Origin: Zygaena filipendulae
Taxonomy: Eukaryota > Arthropoda > Insecta > Lepidoptera > Zygaenidae
DNA length: 64,000 nucleotides
Reading direction: 5' to 3'
Assembly: GCA_907165275.2 (NCBI GenBank)
Contig: OU015655.1
Coordinates: forward strand, 2,678,501-2,742,500
Shown: positions 11,984 through 23,130 of the stretch, one piece after another
Position numbering within the stretch: the stretch's first letter is position 1
Layout: every line of letters starts with the position of its first letter
Translations under genes and position numbers: made by a program
The notes under the pieces: model-generated
What the model was told of the DNA's origin: nothing
Seen by the model: the letters and a program-made list of their open reading frames with translations, nothing else
The model's database searches: none

Positions 11984-12138
11984 TCCTTAATATTATAAAA
12001 GCGAATGCGAGTTTATTTATTTACTACCCAAAAGAATATCATGAAATTTTGTATATACGTTGTCAAAGGCATAGAAAAGGACATAGTGTACTTTTTATTC
12101 CGGAACTTCAGCGGGAACTCCGAAATGAACGCGAGCGA
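11984..12138 (+). mobile_element. Lep1-like Helitron, 3' truncated
   Basis: It begins A/TCCTTAATATTATAAAAGCG and includes aagaatatcatgaaattttg, aaaaggacatagtgtac and cagcgggaactccgaaa. It stops in acgcgagcgag without CTAG. Confidence 0.7.
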
Positions 12139-12239
12139 GTTTTTATTATATTTTACAGATTAGGTACAGGTAGGTAGGTTCGAATTTTATAAAATTTTAC
12201 TAAAACTATTTTACTTAAAGAGGACTATCAAAATCAGAA

Positions 12240-13270
12240 CTCGTTTGTAAGTTTGGAGCGATCTGTGCTCGTCCATTCAACAGCCGTTAGGTAGGTACTC
12301 TAGTTCGGTGCATTCACCGGAGAGCCGACGCTCATTGTAGGCTGCATTCCAGGAATTTGCGAGGGCGGGCGGTTTGTTCGGAAGCGTCAGAATGGAATAA
12401 GCGTAGTCGTTTTCCGTGAATTTCTGGTAGATACTCGAAACACAGAACTACACTGACAAACTTCGAGACTGACTTCCATGGCTGATTCATATAATAGTTG
12501 ATAAAGTTTCAGTGGACGTTCTATGGTCGCTCGCGAAGCGGCGGTTTGGTTTTCCGGGTGTGCATAACCGAAAAAGTGGGTGCGAAAAATTAGAGTGTTT
12601 AGGGTGATGCGGGTAGCTTGGTGGTAGCATGGTGCTCTCCGCGCAAGGTCGACGGCCGCATCGATCGCCGGCGTCGGGCCCGCGCCTGTGCGCCGCACCA
12701 CACGTCGCGCAACAAACCCGACCTAACCTTCTCTGCGTATAGTAAAAACACAATCCATCCGCGGTTCAGTCTTAGAGTGGGCGTCCGAGGGCGCAGATGC
12801 GCCCCCCAGGTTGTGGCGACCACGTGCTCAGCCAGTGCAACGCGCCGTGAACGCATTAGGGATCGTTAAAATTTAAAAAAGAAACCGGCTCTCGTACACA
12901 CCCTAAACTGTGATAGCAAACACCAAGTAACATTAGGTAGGACGACCGGCGCGGTGGCGTTCGCTGCCCGCTCGCGCTGCGAACGAGGAAGTAGTTTGTT
13001 TTGCGTTTTGCAATGGCCATGGGTGTGGTTCAATGGCACTTACGCAAGCGTGTCCGGTTGTGGGTCGGGTGTGGTGGCCACGTGACGCGGCACTCGGATG
13101 CATCGGCGACCGCCCTCACGCGCTGGTATCCCCGGTGCATCTGCATGATTCTGCGCCCTGCAATTATGTATCGGGCCGATATTTCAGGGGGGTGAGGGAG
13201 CCGGGTGGCTGGCTGCACCGAGTTGATCCTTCTCACCCACTAAATACAGCTGAACTCTCAACAACGTAAT
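12240..13270 (+). promoter_or_regulatory. CpG-rich block, candidate promoter of the short isoform
   Basis: About 1 kb of much higher GC and CpG content than its surroundings (for example ggcgtcgggcccgcgcctg and ccggcgcggtggcg). Several short overlapping open frames on both strands have no consistent coding signal and are a consequence of the base composition. A TTCAGT initiator-like motif lies near 12764, and a possible donor TTAG/gtagga near 12935. It lies 3.6 kb upstream of the short first coding exon (16848), so a CpG-rich promoter with a noncoding exon is the natural guess. A noncoding RNA or an unrelated promoter is also possible. Confidence 0.35.
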
Positions 13271-13837
13271 CGTGACGGACTTACGACCTCTCGATGCTCA
13301 GTTGTCAAAACGAGTCCGATTTATCGCTTTACGCATGACATATCAAGATGCATTCACGAATCCTCTTTATATTTTCATGATTTTAAGTTCCATTTTTCTT
13401 TGATAATGATCTTTTACTGTGGGAAGATATTGTGTTCATTCATAAATAATATTCTCCCCTTACCTCCCTTTACATACATACGTGTACTGCATTTTATTAG
13501 TTATATTTGTATGGAGGTTTTATTTACAAATTGACAAAAAGAATCAAATCTGAATTGTCTAGATTTTAAAGTTTTTGCGAGACTAACGCACGTTAATTGA
13601 TTTACCTATATATTATTATAGATAATATAGAGAGATGCCAATGAGTTCTTTGAAAAATAGAAATCTTTCGTAAAAAAAGCTTATACTTACAATATACATA
13701 GTACCTAGATCAAGCATATTATGTGCTTCCGCGTTCCAGCGCTTAAACGACATTTTATTTCATTTTATTTCATCCAGTCGTTCAGGCACACTTGCCTTTC
13801 AAAAATCATGTATTCAAAGGTATATAAGGGTTTTCCA

Positions 13838-13960
13838 AATTTTCACCTGCGTTAATTTCGGAGTTTCCTAAAGAATTCGGGGACAAAAAGTACCCTTTTC
13901 TGTAACCCCCTAACGTGTATGCGAAATTTCGTGACGTTCGGAAGAGTTTGTTATGCTTAT
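13838..13960 (-). mobile_element. Helitron fragment, reverse orientation
   Basis: The family blocks cacctgcgttaatttcggag, agtacccttttctgtaaccc and cgtgtatgcgaaatttcgtg are present. Both termini are lost. Confidence 0.5.
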
Positions 13961-14312
13961 TGCTTATATTAGGGTTTAAATATGCGTGTTAGGAACGCAT
14001 CTTTCCTGCGAATCACGCGTGGGGGCTGATGACCGCGGAAGGTGATGAGCAGACCGAGTTTGAATGGATGGATGGATGTTTATTACTCAATAACGGCTAA
14101 AAATAATTTGATGGCATTAGGCACAGAGATAGGTAATAAAGATGATAAATGTCTGAATTAAATTGGGGTAATTTTTATCCCGAATTTATCGCGGCAACTA
14201 CGGATTCATAAGAATTTCAATCGGAACAACTAGGTTAGATCAGACCAGAAAATGTGGCGAGAGTTGACGTTGAAGATAGTCTATGCCAGTAGGACCACGG
14301 GTCGCGAGTAGA

Positions 14313-14528
14313 TCCTACTAATATTATAAACGCGAAAGTTTGTAAGAATGTATGGATGGATGGATGGATGGATGGATGGATGTTTGTTACTCTTTCACGC
14401 AAAAACTACTGGATGGATTTAAATGAAACTTTACAATAATATAGCTTATACATCAGATTAACACATAGGGTACTTTTTATCCCGGATTTCCCGCGGGAAC
14501 TCTGCGGGAAACCGCGGGGCACAACTAG
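14313..14528 (+). mobile_element. Full-length Lep1-like Helitron with internal (GGAT)n
   Basis: The termini are A/TCCTACTAATATTATAAA and ccgcggggcacaaCTAG/T. An internal ggat tetranucleotide run (about 14350-14382) also occurs, at different lengths, in the copies at 34694 and 45123. The 3' hairpin is slightly decayed. Confidence 0.8.
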
Positions 14529-15414
14529 TATACAATATTTTATTATATATGGACCCACTGTCAACGCTTTTGTGTCGAGGGGGTCCACGGGGAATAAAAA
14601 TTGCCCGGGGACCCACCAGGGGAACTAGCCAGGGGGTCCACGGGTCGTGCGTCGGAATTACCTACAGGTGAATCCGCGCTGTTAGATAGAGTCAAATGTA
14701 AAAAATACGAATCCATAACCGGCTACTTTGGCGGTTTTCGTATGTATTTTGTGAGTTGTCATGTTTAAATGTTGCAGAAGTACTATCAAAAACTACTAAC
14801 CTATGTGGCGCTACTGTGCCCGATATTCGTGTTTGCAAAGTTGATAGGTACTTAGGAACGCCCAAGCCAAGGTACAGCGTGATGATCTTTCGGCGCCAGC
14901 AGATACATTTATGATTTAGACTGAGACTGAGTAATATTCGCATTTATTTATAATATCAGCATAGATTTTACCCAAAATTAAAAAAAACCAAATTCGAAAT
15001 ATTTATTATTTTATAAATAGAGGTTACGAACGGTTGTTGGGACCTACTTTAAGCATTTTATATACTTGTGCCAGTAGTCCCAAAAGTAATAGTTTATTTA
15101 AGTTTTGTCGACAGATATATTTAATTAAGTTAGTACTTAAATGTCCAAAAAATTGTCCAACGGTTAAATAACTAGACTGTACGATTTATATGAATTTTAT
15201 TAGAAATTTTTAAACTTAGAAGTCTTTAAATCTGTATAGTATGATATTTTTTTGTTGATATATAATAAAGAATCCAAAAATAAGTTTTGTTTGGATGAAC
15301 GTTTTGTTTTTAGTTGATGCCGAGTACCTACCTACTCGTTTTTAATTTTATTATAACATTATAACATCTGTGCGCGAGCTGCGAGCAGCTCGCGAGGCTT
15401 GGTCACCCTGTGCC

Positions 15415-16431
15415 CGGTTGCCCCCATTGACTCACGTTGCTCTATTTATTCGAGCACCCCCCACCTGACTCTTTTAGTTTCGGAGATAATCGAGTTTGAA
15501 TTTTGTTCGGCGGCCATGATTTTTTCCGCCATTTTGAAAAAAAAGTATCACTATTGAAATTTGCCCAAGGTGCGGATCAAACTTTGTAAGTAACACTTTT
15601 ACTTTTGATGGATAGTTTCGGCGGGCAGTCAACTCACTACCTGATGAGGAGCAGGAATCGAAGATGTCAAGGTTTTCCCACAATCACAGAAACCTCCTTT
15701 CCACATCTTAAATACATTATATCGACCTTAGAGATGCTCCTTCTGGGAGAACAATTATGCTTAACTTTTTTTCGCCAGCCATTTCGAATCCGTCCGCCAT
15801 CTTGGAATTATTTATATCCCGATAGAAGAAGATAGTGCACCACCAACTGTACAATTTTTTTTTCAATACCCACGGCCGATAGTTTCCGAGCCAGGGCCGA
15901 AACAATTTCCCCATACAAACAACTAATGTTCGGCGGCCATCTTGAAAAATAACGCAATCGAAAAACTGATTCGATATTCGGCATCAGCGACCCCAAAAAC
16001 CCCCGGATGCCGAACCTCACCCGGATCGGATCAACTTTTTTTTCGGCCGCCATTTTGAATCCACCATTTTGGATTTTTACCACGCCAGGCGGTTGCCCCC
16101 CATCGACCTCTATGACATTTGTTTGAGCACCCCCTACCTGACTCTTTTAGTTTCGGAGATAATCGAGTTTGAATTTTGTTCGGCGGCCATGTTTTTTTCC
16201 GCCATTTTGAAAAAAAAGTTACACTATTGAAATTTGCCCAAGGTGTGGATGAAATTTAGTTAGAAACGTTTTCACTTTCGATGCATAGTTTCGGCGGGCA
16301 GTCGACTCACTGCCTGATGAGAAGCAGGAATCGAAGATGTCGAGGTTTTCCCATAATCACCGAAACGTCCCCTCTACATGTTCCATACATTATATCAACC
16401 TAGAGATGCTCCTTCTGGGAGAACAATTATG
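15415..16431 (+). repeat. Direct pair of a dispersed repeat (15415-15759 and 16091-16431)
   Basis: Two units of about 340 bp lie 676 bp apart. Both contain cctgactcttttagtttcgg, gttcggcggccatg, ccgccattttgaaaaaaaag, gtttcggcgggcagtc and gagatgctccttctgggaga. They differ by scattered substitutions. The spacer (15760-16090) has related 'ggccgccattttgaatcc' phrases, so the whole may be one longer tandemly built repeat. The element class is not recognised. Confidence 0.6.
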
Positions 16432-16847
16432 TCAATGAGTGAGTGGTAATCCAGCTTTATATATTATAATATTTTTAAAGAAAATGTTATAAACTACAGA
16501 GGCGCCAATTCATTTCCAATTTTGAAATCTGAACGTTTTTCAGCATCCAATCACACAAGACGCAGCCGCAATAAACGAAATCATAAATGTTAAATTATAA
16601 ACCTAGAACTGGAATTGATACTATAACCTACATATCTTAAAAGAAACCATAAACCTCGTGTCCTATATATAACGTGAGACTATATAATAGAGAACGAAAC
16701 TAGATTGTTTTTTATAGTGCAATAAAAATAAGATAATAGATGAAATATCTACCGATATAGTTAGGAACTCTTGTATTTTACGAATAGATATTATGAACTT
16801 ACATAATGTACCGTATTGGAGTGTGATAAGTGTTTGATTCGTACACA

Positions 16848-16941
16848 ATGTTGAGCCGTTGGAAGAGTAAAGACAAATCTGAGAAGACAAGCAAGTCTTC
16901 CAGCTCTGGCGGCAAGAAGAAACGGAAAGGGAGAGACAACG
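16848..16941 (+). CDS. Short alternative first coding exon of the AGAP005037/SRCIN1-like gene
   Basis: The ATG at 16848 opens 31 codons plus one nucleotide and ends at the consensus donor CAACG/gtgagt. The peptide is almost entirely Lys, Ser, Gly and Arg: a basic start (MLSRWKSKDKSEK), a Ser run, then KKKRKGRDN, which could act as a basic membrane- or nucleus-targeting segment. The phase-1 donor joins 19269-19304, giving ...GRDN-EEDWHGDGSKID. There is no acceptor before the ATG that I would call, so this looks like a transcript-starting exon. A TATA-like tatatataacg near 16664 is AT-rich background at best. From this start the gene would encode 299 residues up to the right edge. Confidence 0.7.
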
Positions 16942-17000
16942 GTGAGTTACGGACGAGAATATACTCTCGTAGAATTGGCTTGTCAACCAAATTTTAATTT

Positions 17001-17315
17001 TAAGTCCGGCTTGTAGATTAATGAAAAATATTGGACACGTATTTTAAATTTTTTTACACAATCAAAAAATAACGGAGATACATTAAGTTGAAATGTCGTG
17101 GGACGTCACGCTGTGCTACAGTTTATAGCATGGTATGACGTCAAGAGCTCTTACCCGTTGGCGGCAAAAACAAATGGTATAAACATAAGCCCACTCCCAA
17201 ACTTAATGCGTTTTATCTTGGTATTTTTTTTAATAATTTTAAAAAGCTTAAAATACAGGTCTATTATTTTTTATTAATCTAAAAGACGGGCTAAATAGAA
17301 TTTTGATTTTCATAC
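17001..17315 (+). mobile_element. MITE family D (CRE-bearing), copy 2
   Basis: It runs from TTAAGTCCGGCTTGTAGATT to AGACGGGCTAAATAG, with a flanking ttttgattttcat remnant of the outer terminus. A perfect TGACGTCA octamer lies at 17136-17143; the first is GGACGTCA. Confidence 0.7.
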
Positions 17316-17574
17316 CCCAGATACAAGCCTAGTGAGCGCACTGAAAACTGAAAGACAAGTGTGGTTGAACAATGACGATCAAGTGACTACGTCCTTTGGC
17401 GCGCCATTCCATGCCCGACATTCGATTGTTTTTATGCTCGATGATACAATCGCTCCCTGTGCAAAATCGCTATGATACTGACGGCATTGAAATCCTGAAA
17501 TCATTACTTCACTAGCCTGAGTATGAATGATACTAATCTACTTCTGACAGATTACACTACATTTATTTAATTTT

Positions 17575-17945
17575 TACGAAAAAAAACTATATACATTCAA
17601 ATAAAATTGGAGTGTGTGTTTGTTATTCTAACTCAACAACTTTTGACTAAATGCATGCACTAAGTGCATATAAAAGTATATTATACGGTACTCACATTAA
17701 AAAATATTTTTTTTTTCTCTGTCTATCTGTCTGTTTGTTCCGGCTAATCTCTGAAACGGCTGAACCGATTTTAACGGGGCTTGGCTACTTTTATTTTAGA
17801 AAAAAATTGTTCCTGCGGGAATTCCGAAACTCATGCGGGTGATTCTCCGACGTTTCTCCGATTCTTGACGTGACTTTCACTGCTGATGTTATAAGGAGTA
17901 AATTAGACTATTTTGGAGTTCCTGCGGTAATTCCGAAACTCACGC
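17575..17945 (+). mobile_element. Helitron-like copy, subfamily C
   Basis: This subfamily has a tctgtctgtttgttccggct block, gaaacggctgaaccgatttt, aacggggctt and two gcgggaattccgaaactca segments. A second partial 3' segment (17900-17945) follows the first. No clean CTAG end is visible. Confidence 0.45.
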
Positions 17946-17992
17946 GGGTTAAGTAATATACATAAAACATGAGTAAAAGTGAATGCTAGGAA

Positions 17993-18152
17993 TCTTCTTT
18001 ATAAATAAAAATGAATGTTTGTATGTCTGTCCTCTATGCGTTTCGAAACCATTGGTCCGATTGTGATGAAACTTTGGCGGGTTTTTCTGCCGGCTTCCGC
18101 AAATGTTTCTGATCCCAAAACTGACGCGGGTGAAACCGCGGGGCACAGCTAG
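17993..18152 (+). mobile_element. Helitron, subfamily E, full length
   Basis: The termini are A/TCTTCTTTATAAATAAAAAT and ccgcggggcacagCTAG, 160 bp in all. The interior has tttcgaaaccattggtccg and gtgatgaaactttgg. Its last base is immediately followed by the first base of the next Helitron. Confidence 0.8.
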
Positions 18153-18339
18153 TCCTACTAATATTATAAATGTGAAAGTGTGGATGTATGGATGTTTGTT
18201 ACTCAATCACGCAAAAACGGCTCAACTAATTTGGATGAAATTTGGCATGCACGTTGTCAGGGGTACAGAGAAGGACATAGGGTACCTTTTATCCCGGAAT
18301 TCTCGCGGGAACTCCGAAATTACCGCGGGGCACAGCTAG
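18153..18339 (+). mobile_element. Lep1-like Helitron, full length, abutting the previous one
   Basis: It begins TCCTACTAATATTATAAATG directly after the CTAG of the preceding element and ends cggggcacagCTAG/T. It retains all core blocks (acgcaaaaacggctcaacta, gttgtcaggggtacagagaa). Confidence 0.85.
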
Positions 18340-18673
18340 TAATAAAATAAAACAGGTGAACTATAAAAAGTGTAACACTATAGGTAGGTACTAAATAAAG
18401 TTTCAAATAAAATGCATTGCCATTAAAATGTCGGCGAATAAATGTTTCATCATTGTACATTGCGATTATCGAAGCTTTGGAATTAGGTCATTGACGAACC
18501 CTTAAATCCTAGATAACAAGTACCTTCGCATTGAAGGTTATCGAATGCCATATTATGAAATTACTATTTCACATCGTTCGCAAATCGCATCACATAATTT
18601 GGCGAAAAATAAAATAGTTAATAAAACAAATCTTGGTATCGATGATATTAGTTCTTACTTATAATAACACTTA

Positions 18674-18830
18674 CTAGCTGTGCCCCGCGGTTTCACCCGC
18701 GCGAGTTTCGGAATTCTCGCAGAGAAAGTAGCCTGTTACTATCGTAACATCAGTTATTTATCTGTCAGCGAAAGTCTCGTCAGAATCGGTGAAAAGGTTT
18801 CGGAGATGAGCCCGAAATACAGAGACAGGC
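18674..18830 (-). mobile_element. Helitron, reverse orientation, 5' truncated
   Basis: The plus-strand start A/CTAGCTGTGCCCCGCGGTTT is the 3' hairpin end of a reverse copy. The rest (agtagcctgttactatcgta, acatcagttat) matches subfamily C interiors such as 35503. Confidence 0.65.
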
Positions 18831-19268
18831 AGACCAAAAATTTTAGAAATTGTTTTTTATCTATACATATATCACATTTAGAAAAAACCTGCAGTTATTT
18901 TGACATTACATACAGACACTTTAGTTTTTAGATTTTTATAATTTCCTTTACTTATAGCTTTTCTAAGTTTCCATAACGTAACCAATATATTGATATACTT
19001 GACCCAGTCAATATTAATCCATCTAGCCACCGGCTGGTTCACGATTTTTTTTTCCTATCTATCCCACCATCAAATTGGCCTAAATAGACACTTCTCAGAA
19101 AACCCTTAAACTTAATTACTGTAGAGTGTACAATGTACAATGCTATTGGAAAAGGAGATTCCAGGCTGCAAGTACTTTATAATGATTACCAGAATAATAA
19201 CATAGGTATTTTACTGTTGTGACTTAATTATTGTGTAAAAGGAGTTTAATTAACGTTATTTGTTTCAG

Positions 19269-19304
19269 AAGAAGACTGGCACGGAGATGGCTCTAAAATT
19301 GATG
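19269..19304 (+). CDS. Internal micro-exon of the AGAP005037/SRCIN1-like gene
   Basis: This 36-nt exon lies between tttcag (19263-19268) and GATG/gtaagt. Entering in phase 1 it reads EEDWHGDGSKID and leaves in phase 1, so it can be skipped without breaking the frame into 37257. The splice sites are both good and the peptide is acidic, a contrast with the basic stretch before it. It is too short for a homology call; it is supported by splice-site quality and phase only. Confidence 0.6.
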
Positions 19305-19464
19305 GTAAGTTTTACACAACAATTATACCCAATAACACCATATTCCGAATAAAGGGTTGAATCTACCGTTGGTAACAATCTGCGCGATATGAAATGTTCA
19401 AGGTGGATTCTTACGTACGTAATACGTACGTAATAAGAAATAACTGGCCGTGGCCGGAGCCTAA

Positions 19465-19611
19465 TCTTCTTCTTTATAAATAAAAATGAATGTTTGTTTC
19501 GAAACCATTAGTCCGATTGTGATGAAACTTTGACGGGTTGTTTTGCCTGCGTCCCCAAAGTTCCTGATCTCAAAACTCACGCGGATGAAACCGCGGGGTA
19601 CCTACAGCTAG
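19465..19611 (+). mobile_element. Helitron, subfamily E, full length
   Basis: It starts A/TCTTCTTCTTTATAAATAAA and ends ccgcggggtacctacagCTAG. It is a near relative of 17993-18152, with a short insertion before the terminus. Confidence 0.75.
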
Positions 19612-20218
19612 ATTTTTAAAAAAATTATTTTACTATTATATTTTGTGTAACGTTGTCATGTTCCTTGGTAGATTTCCTTATTTAAACATCATTCCACAGC
19701 TACACTACACAGTGGATCGACACGGATATTTTTAGTATGAATTTGATACACTGAAATGAATATATTTTGTTCGCGCTACGGCATTTTTTGGCGACGTGTA
19801 TAATTTATATATATATATATATGTACCTATATGCAAAATTTTATGATGATGATAGTATGATGATGATGATCGGAGTTAATTAAGGCGTACAAACTTAACA
19901 AATAACAAACATACTCACATCCGCCATTATAATATGTGTTGCAATTAGAAAATAAAATACTATATTATTATAATACTATATTTTTTTCGTGTTTCACTAA
20001 CATCTACTAAATAAATAGTTTAAAAATATTAAATAATATTCAATAGCACTATTATTGTACACTTACAGCTACATATAGATTCAACAATTTCACATTATCA
20101 AATTCAAAATTACATTGCATAATAATACCTATGTCAAAGGATAACGTGATCGTTAAGAAGGTAAATAAATGTCATTATAATACTGGTAAATGTCAGAATA
20201 AATAGGTAAGATTATTAA

Positions 20219-20977
20219 GGGCCGATTTTTCAATCGTCAGATAACTCGACTAATAACTAACTAGGGAATAAATTTATCTGACTGATAAAAGGACAAATAA
20301 AACTGTTGCATTTTTCAATGGCTAGATAGCAAGCGAATAGCTAACCGAGGATTTTTGTTGCCAACTTCACTGTAATACTGTAGGAGCGTGAAAGACGCAT
20401 ACGTCGTACTGTGTGTTAGAAGAGGATAGCAAATCCAACCTTTTTTTTCGTGGTGCATCCCGTTTGCCTAGCTACTAACTTACTATTATTTATTGTAAAA
20501 ATTTGCTGGACTTTACTTGTGTTTCGTGTACCTATAATTTTATCCCTTATCAGGGGAAGCAAATATAGTAGGTACAGATTCTTTTAAGTCTGAAACGGCT
20601 ATGAATTTCTTTTGAATCCCACATAGCAAACTGGTCCGGCCTTGGTCTGACTACTCTTTATTTCCTTTCAGTTTTAAATGTTCATACATTATAGCCTCTT
20701 CTTCGATTGCGAGATCGTCAACAGTATCGAAAACTTTCATAATTTTCATATTACTTTAGAAAAAGAAGAAATAACCTCAAACTCAACGTCAATGGATCTG
20801 TTTTATCTATCGAATAGCCGCCTATCTGGCCGTCAAACCGGCAGATAGATTTATTCCTCAGTTAGGGCCCTTATTGCCCAGATAGAGCCTATCTGACGAT
20901 TGAAAAATGTAATATTTTGCTATCTGTCGAATAAGTACTATCTAACTGTTTATCTGACGATTGAAAAATCGGCCCTT
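20219..20977. mobile_element. MITE family E, 759 bp, TTAA target duplications (piggyBac-like)
   Basis: The left end GGGCCGATTTTTCAATCGTC and right end GACGATTGAAAAATCGGCCC are perfect inverted repeats of at least 26 bp. The flanks are TTAA at 20215-20218 and TTAA at 20978-20981. Subterminal repeats of the agataa/ttatctg motif recur inside (for example 20855-20960). No transposase frame is present, so it is non-autonomous. The TTAA duplication points to the piggyBac superfamily. Confidence 0.85.
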
Positions 20978-21957
20978 AAACAAATATACTCTCTGTATAA
21001 AGATTGCTATTATTGAAATCCTCGGAATTCCTGTAGATATTTATTGCTGTGGCTTTCCTGAATAAACCAAAATGATAATAAAACAATTTTAAACTTGAAT
21101 TTCCTGCGTAGATTTTTATACTGACGATGTCGGATATTTTATAAATATTATCTAGTATATTATTATTGCAGTTAGGTTATAATCAGTAAGAAGTAGCCAT
21201 AGGGGCGCAAGAAACTGTCCGTTAAAATTCACATGAAAACTAACCCTAACGATCCACTTCGGCGTAATATTATTGGTTTTGGTTTTGATGTGGTTTTGTA
21301 TTGGTCATGTTCTGGATTAGGTTGATAATTTTTAATCATTATCACTATCAAAAACCAAGGAACTAATCGTCATGTCACGTGGTCAAGAAAAATCATCCAA
21401 TCAATCGTCTAATTTTTAGTGACCACGTGATTAAGTAGGCAATGTTGTGGTACAGACCAGCGACACTCCCTTGAACCAAAAGTTACTATGGATTTATGTG
21501 CGAACTTCTTTACCAACTTTGGCATACTTAACCAAATTTCTATGACCGCGTCATACATTGCATTGCTGCATTGGTATGATTGGCACAAAATGCTTGCATA
21601 GATCGGTTCAGCGATTAGTATAGAAGTGCCTTCTCTTAAAACGTAGTAATTAAGTATTTGCTCAATGGTACAGACTGTACCTCTAGGCAGGTACAATACT
21701 TAGGCCGTGAATACGCGTTCCCTTGGTAAATTGCAACATTGTTCACGATCGCTTATTTGCACCGATTATTCCGTGTCAATAGATAGATAGTAGATACGTT
21801 GGTATTACAATCCTGTTAAGTATTATGCCTATTTAGAGTTTAACAGTGAACGTGGCTGCGGTCTGTTTGAGTTACTTTAAGGAATTATGGATGTACCGTT
21901 GATACTCTGTTTGGGGCTCCAGAATGTCCTTGGACCAACCTTTCCAACCTTTACCAC

Positions 21958-22158
21958 CACTACATAGTAAAGTCGTTTCCCGCTGTCTTTCTGTCTCCAT
22001 GTATGCTTAGATCTTTAAAACTACCTACGCAACGGATCTTGATGCGGTTTTTTTAATAGATAGAGTGATTCAAGAGGAAGGTTGATACGTATAGTTTATT
22101 CTGGAATCCCCGCGGTAACTCCGAAATAACCGCGGGTGAAACCGCGGGGGACAGCTAG
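21958..22158 (+). mobile_element. Helitron, subfamily D
   Basis: It has the aagtcgtttcccgctgtctt, tacgcaacggatcttgatgc and atagagtgattcaagaggaa blocks, and ends ccgcgggggacagCTAG/T. Relatives lie at 58220 and 62690. Confidence 0.75.
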
Positions 22159-22164
22159 TATATT

Positions 22165-22335
22165 GATAAAATGTAACCTGCGTTTTCATCCCCGTAAGTT
22201 TCGGAGTTCCCGCTGGTATTTTAGGGATAAAAGTATTCTATGTATGTATGTCGTTTTACATTGTTGTCAGGGGTACGGACCCCTGATAACAATGTGTGCA
22301 AACTTCTATGATGATCGTTTGAGTAGTTAAAATCA
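22165..22335 (-). mobile_element. Helitron, reverse orientation, with internal snapback
   Basis: The reverse-orientation blocks (aagtttcggagttcccgc ... gatgatcgtttgagtagtt) are interrupted by an inverted repeat: acattgttgtcaggggt (about 22259-22275) against acccctgataacaatgt (about 22279-22295). Confidence 0.6.
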
Positions 22336-22623
22336 GTAGTCCTGTCTCAAGGGTCAGTCCTAGAATATTCAGATTGCAGCTTCCAAAATCACAATCTGTT
22401 TAGGTCTTTTTCATAATATCGCGCATTGCCCCGAATTCGACATGCAGATTATGAAAAAAAAAGTAAATTATAGAACTATGGGATTGCTCAACTGAGCTTT
22501 TAATGTTTATTGTGTTCCAAAAAAGAAAGACATCATCTTTAACTACGAGAAAAAAAAATCTGCGTGGTGTATCCAGAGATGCTACTGTAAGTTATACTTC
22601 CATGGTCATTCAATTCTATTTAC

Positions 22624-22733
22624 AGCGCCGTTGGTGCTGTGGTTAGTTAGACTGCCAAGCCCCGTGTCGCGGCTTCAGTCCCAGCATCAGGGCAAACATT
22701 TGTGTGGTGAAAATGAACAGCAAAGTGCAAGCA
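22624..22733 (+). mobile_element. tRNA-derived SINE fragment
   Basis: The segment cgttggtgctgtggttagtt resembles a degenerate A-box region and ggcttcagtcccagcatc a degenerate B-box region. It is followed by a gtgtggtgaaaatgaac body. Polymerase III boxes are decayed. Confidence 0.35.
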
Positions 22734-22749
22734 GAAATGCTAAAGTATT

Positions 22750-22922
22750 TGTTTTTTGTCTGTTTGTTTGTTACGCTTTCACGCCTTAATGGCTCAATCG
22801 ATCACAATGAAATTTTGCATACACGTGGTCAGGGGTACAGAAAAGGACATAGGGTACTTTTATTCTGAAATTCCCGCGGCAACTCCGAAATTATCGTAGT
22901 TGAAACCGTAGGGAACAGCTGG
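22750..22922 (+). mobile_element. Lep1-like Helitron, 5' end decayed
   Basis: It has the ttacgctttcacgccttaat, acgtggtcaggggtacag and gggtacttttattctgaaat blocks, and ends ggaacagCTGG where CTAG is expected. Confidence 0.65.
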
Positions 22923-23130
22923 TAGGTAGGTGATATACGTACATAATAGGTATATCAGTAGCACAAAATCAGCTTAGTTTGAGACCAAGCTAGCTGTATA
23001 ATAATTTTCAAGATTTATATTTAATAGGTAATATCCGTTCGTTGTTGCTATTCGATTAAGTTAATTAAATTGCAACACTAGTTAATTAAGTATTGCCCGT
23101 CCGCGCGGAACTACCTGCCTCGTAGAAATC

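Larger units (their letters stand above)
6675..19268 (+). other. Large intron of the host gene (contains an alternative first exon at 16848)
   Basis: Repeats listed separately fill about half of this intron: Helitrons at 7763, 7993, 9188, 11366, 11984, 13838, 14313, 17575, 17993, 18153 and 18674, CRE-bearing MITEs at 9311 and 17001, and the 15415/16091 duplicate pair. A CpG-rich block lies at 12240-13270. I see nothing nameable in 6720-7480, 8210-9180, 9620-11360 (apart from a moderately GC-rich part at 10860-11230), 14540-15400 and 18970-19260. Confidence 0.6.

Noticed and set aside
12387..12869. Four overlapping open frames on both strands in the CpG-rich block
   Set aside because: They overlap each other in several frames, have no splice or start context, and low-stop composition of GC-rich DNA explains them.
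13001..13269. Three further overlapping frames
   Set aside because: Same reason; no recognisable motif and no agreement between frames.
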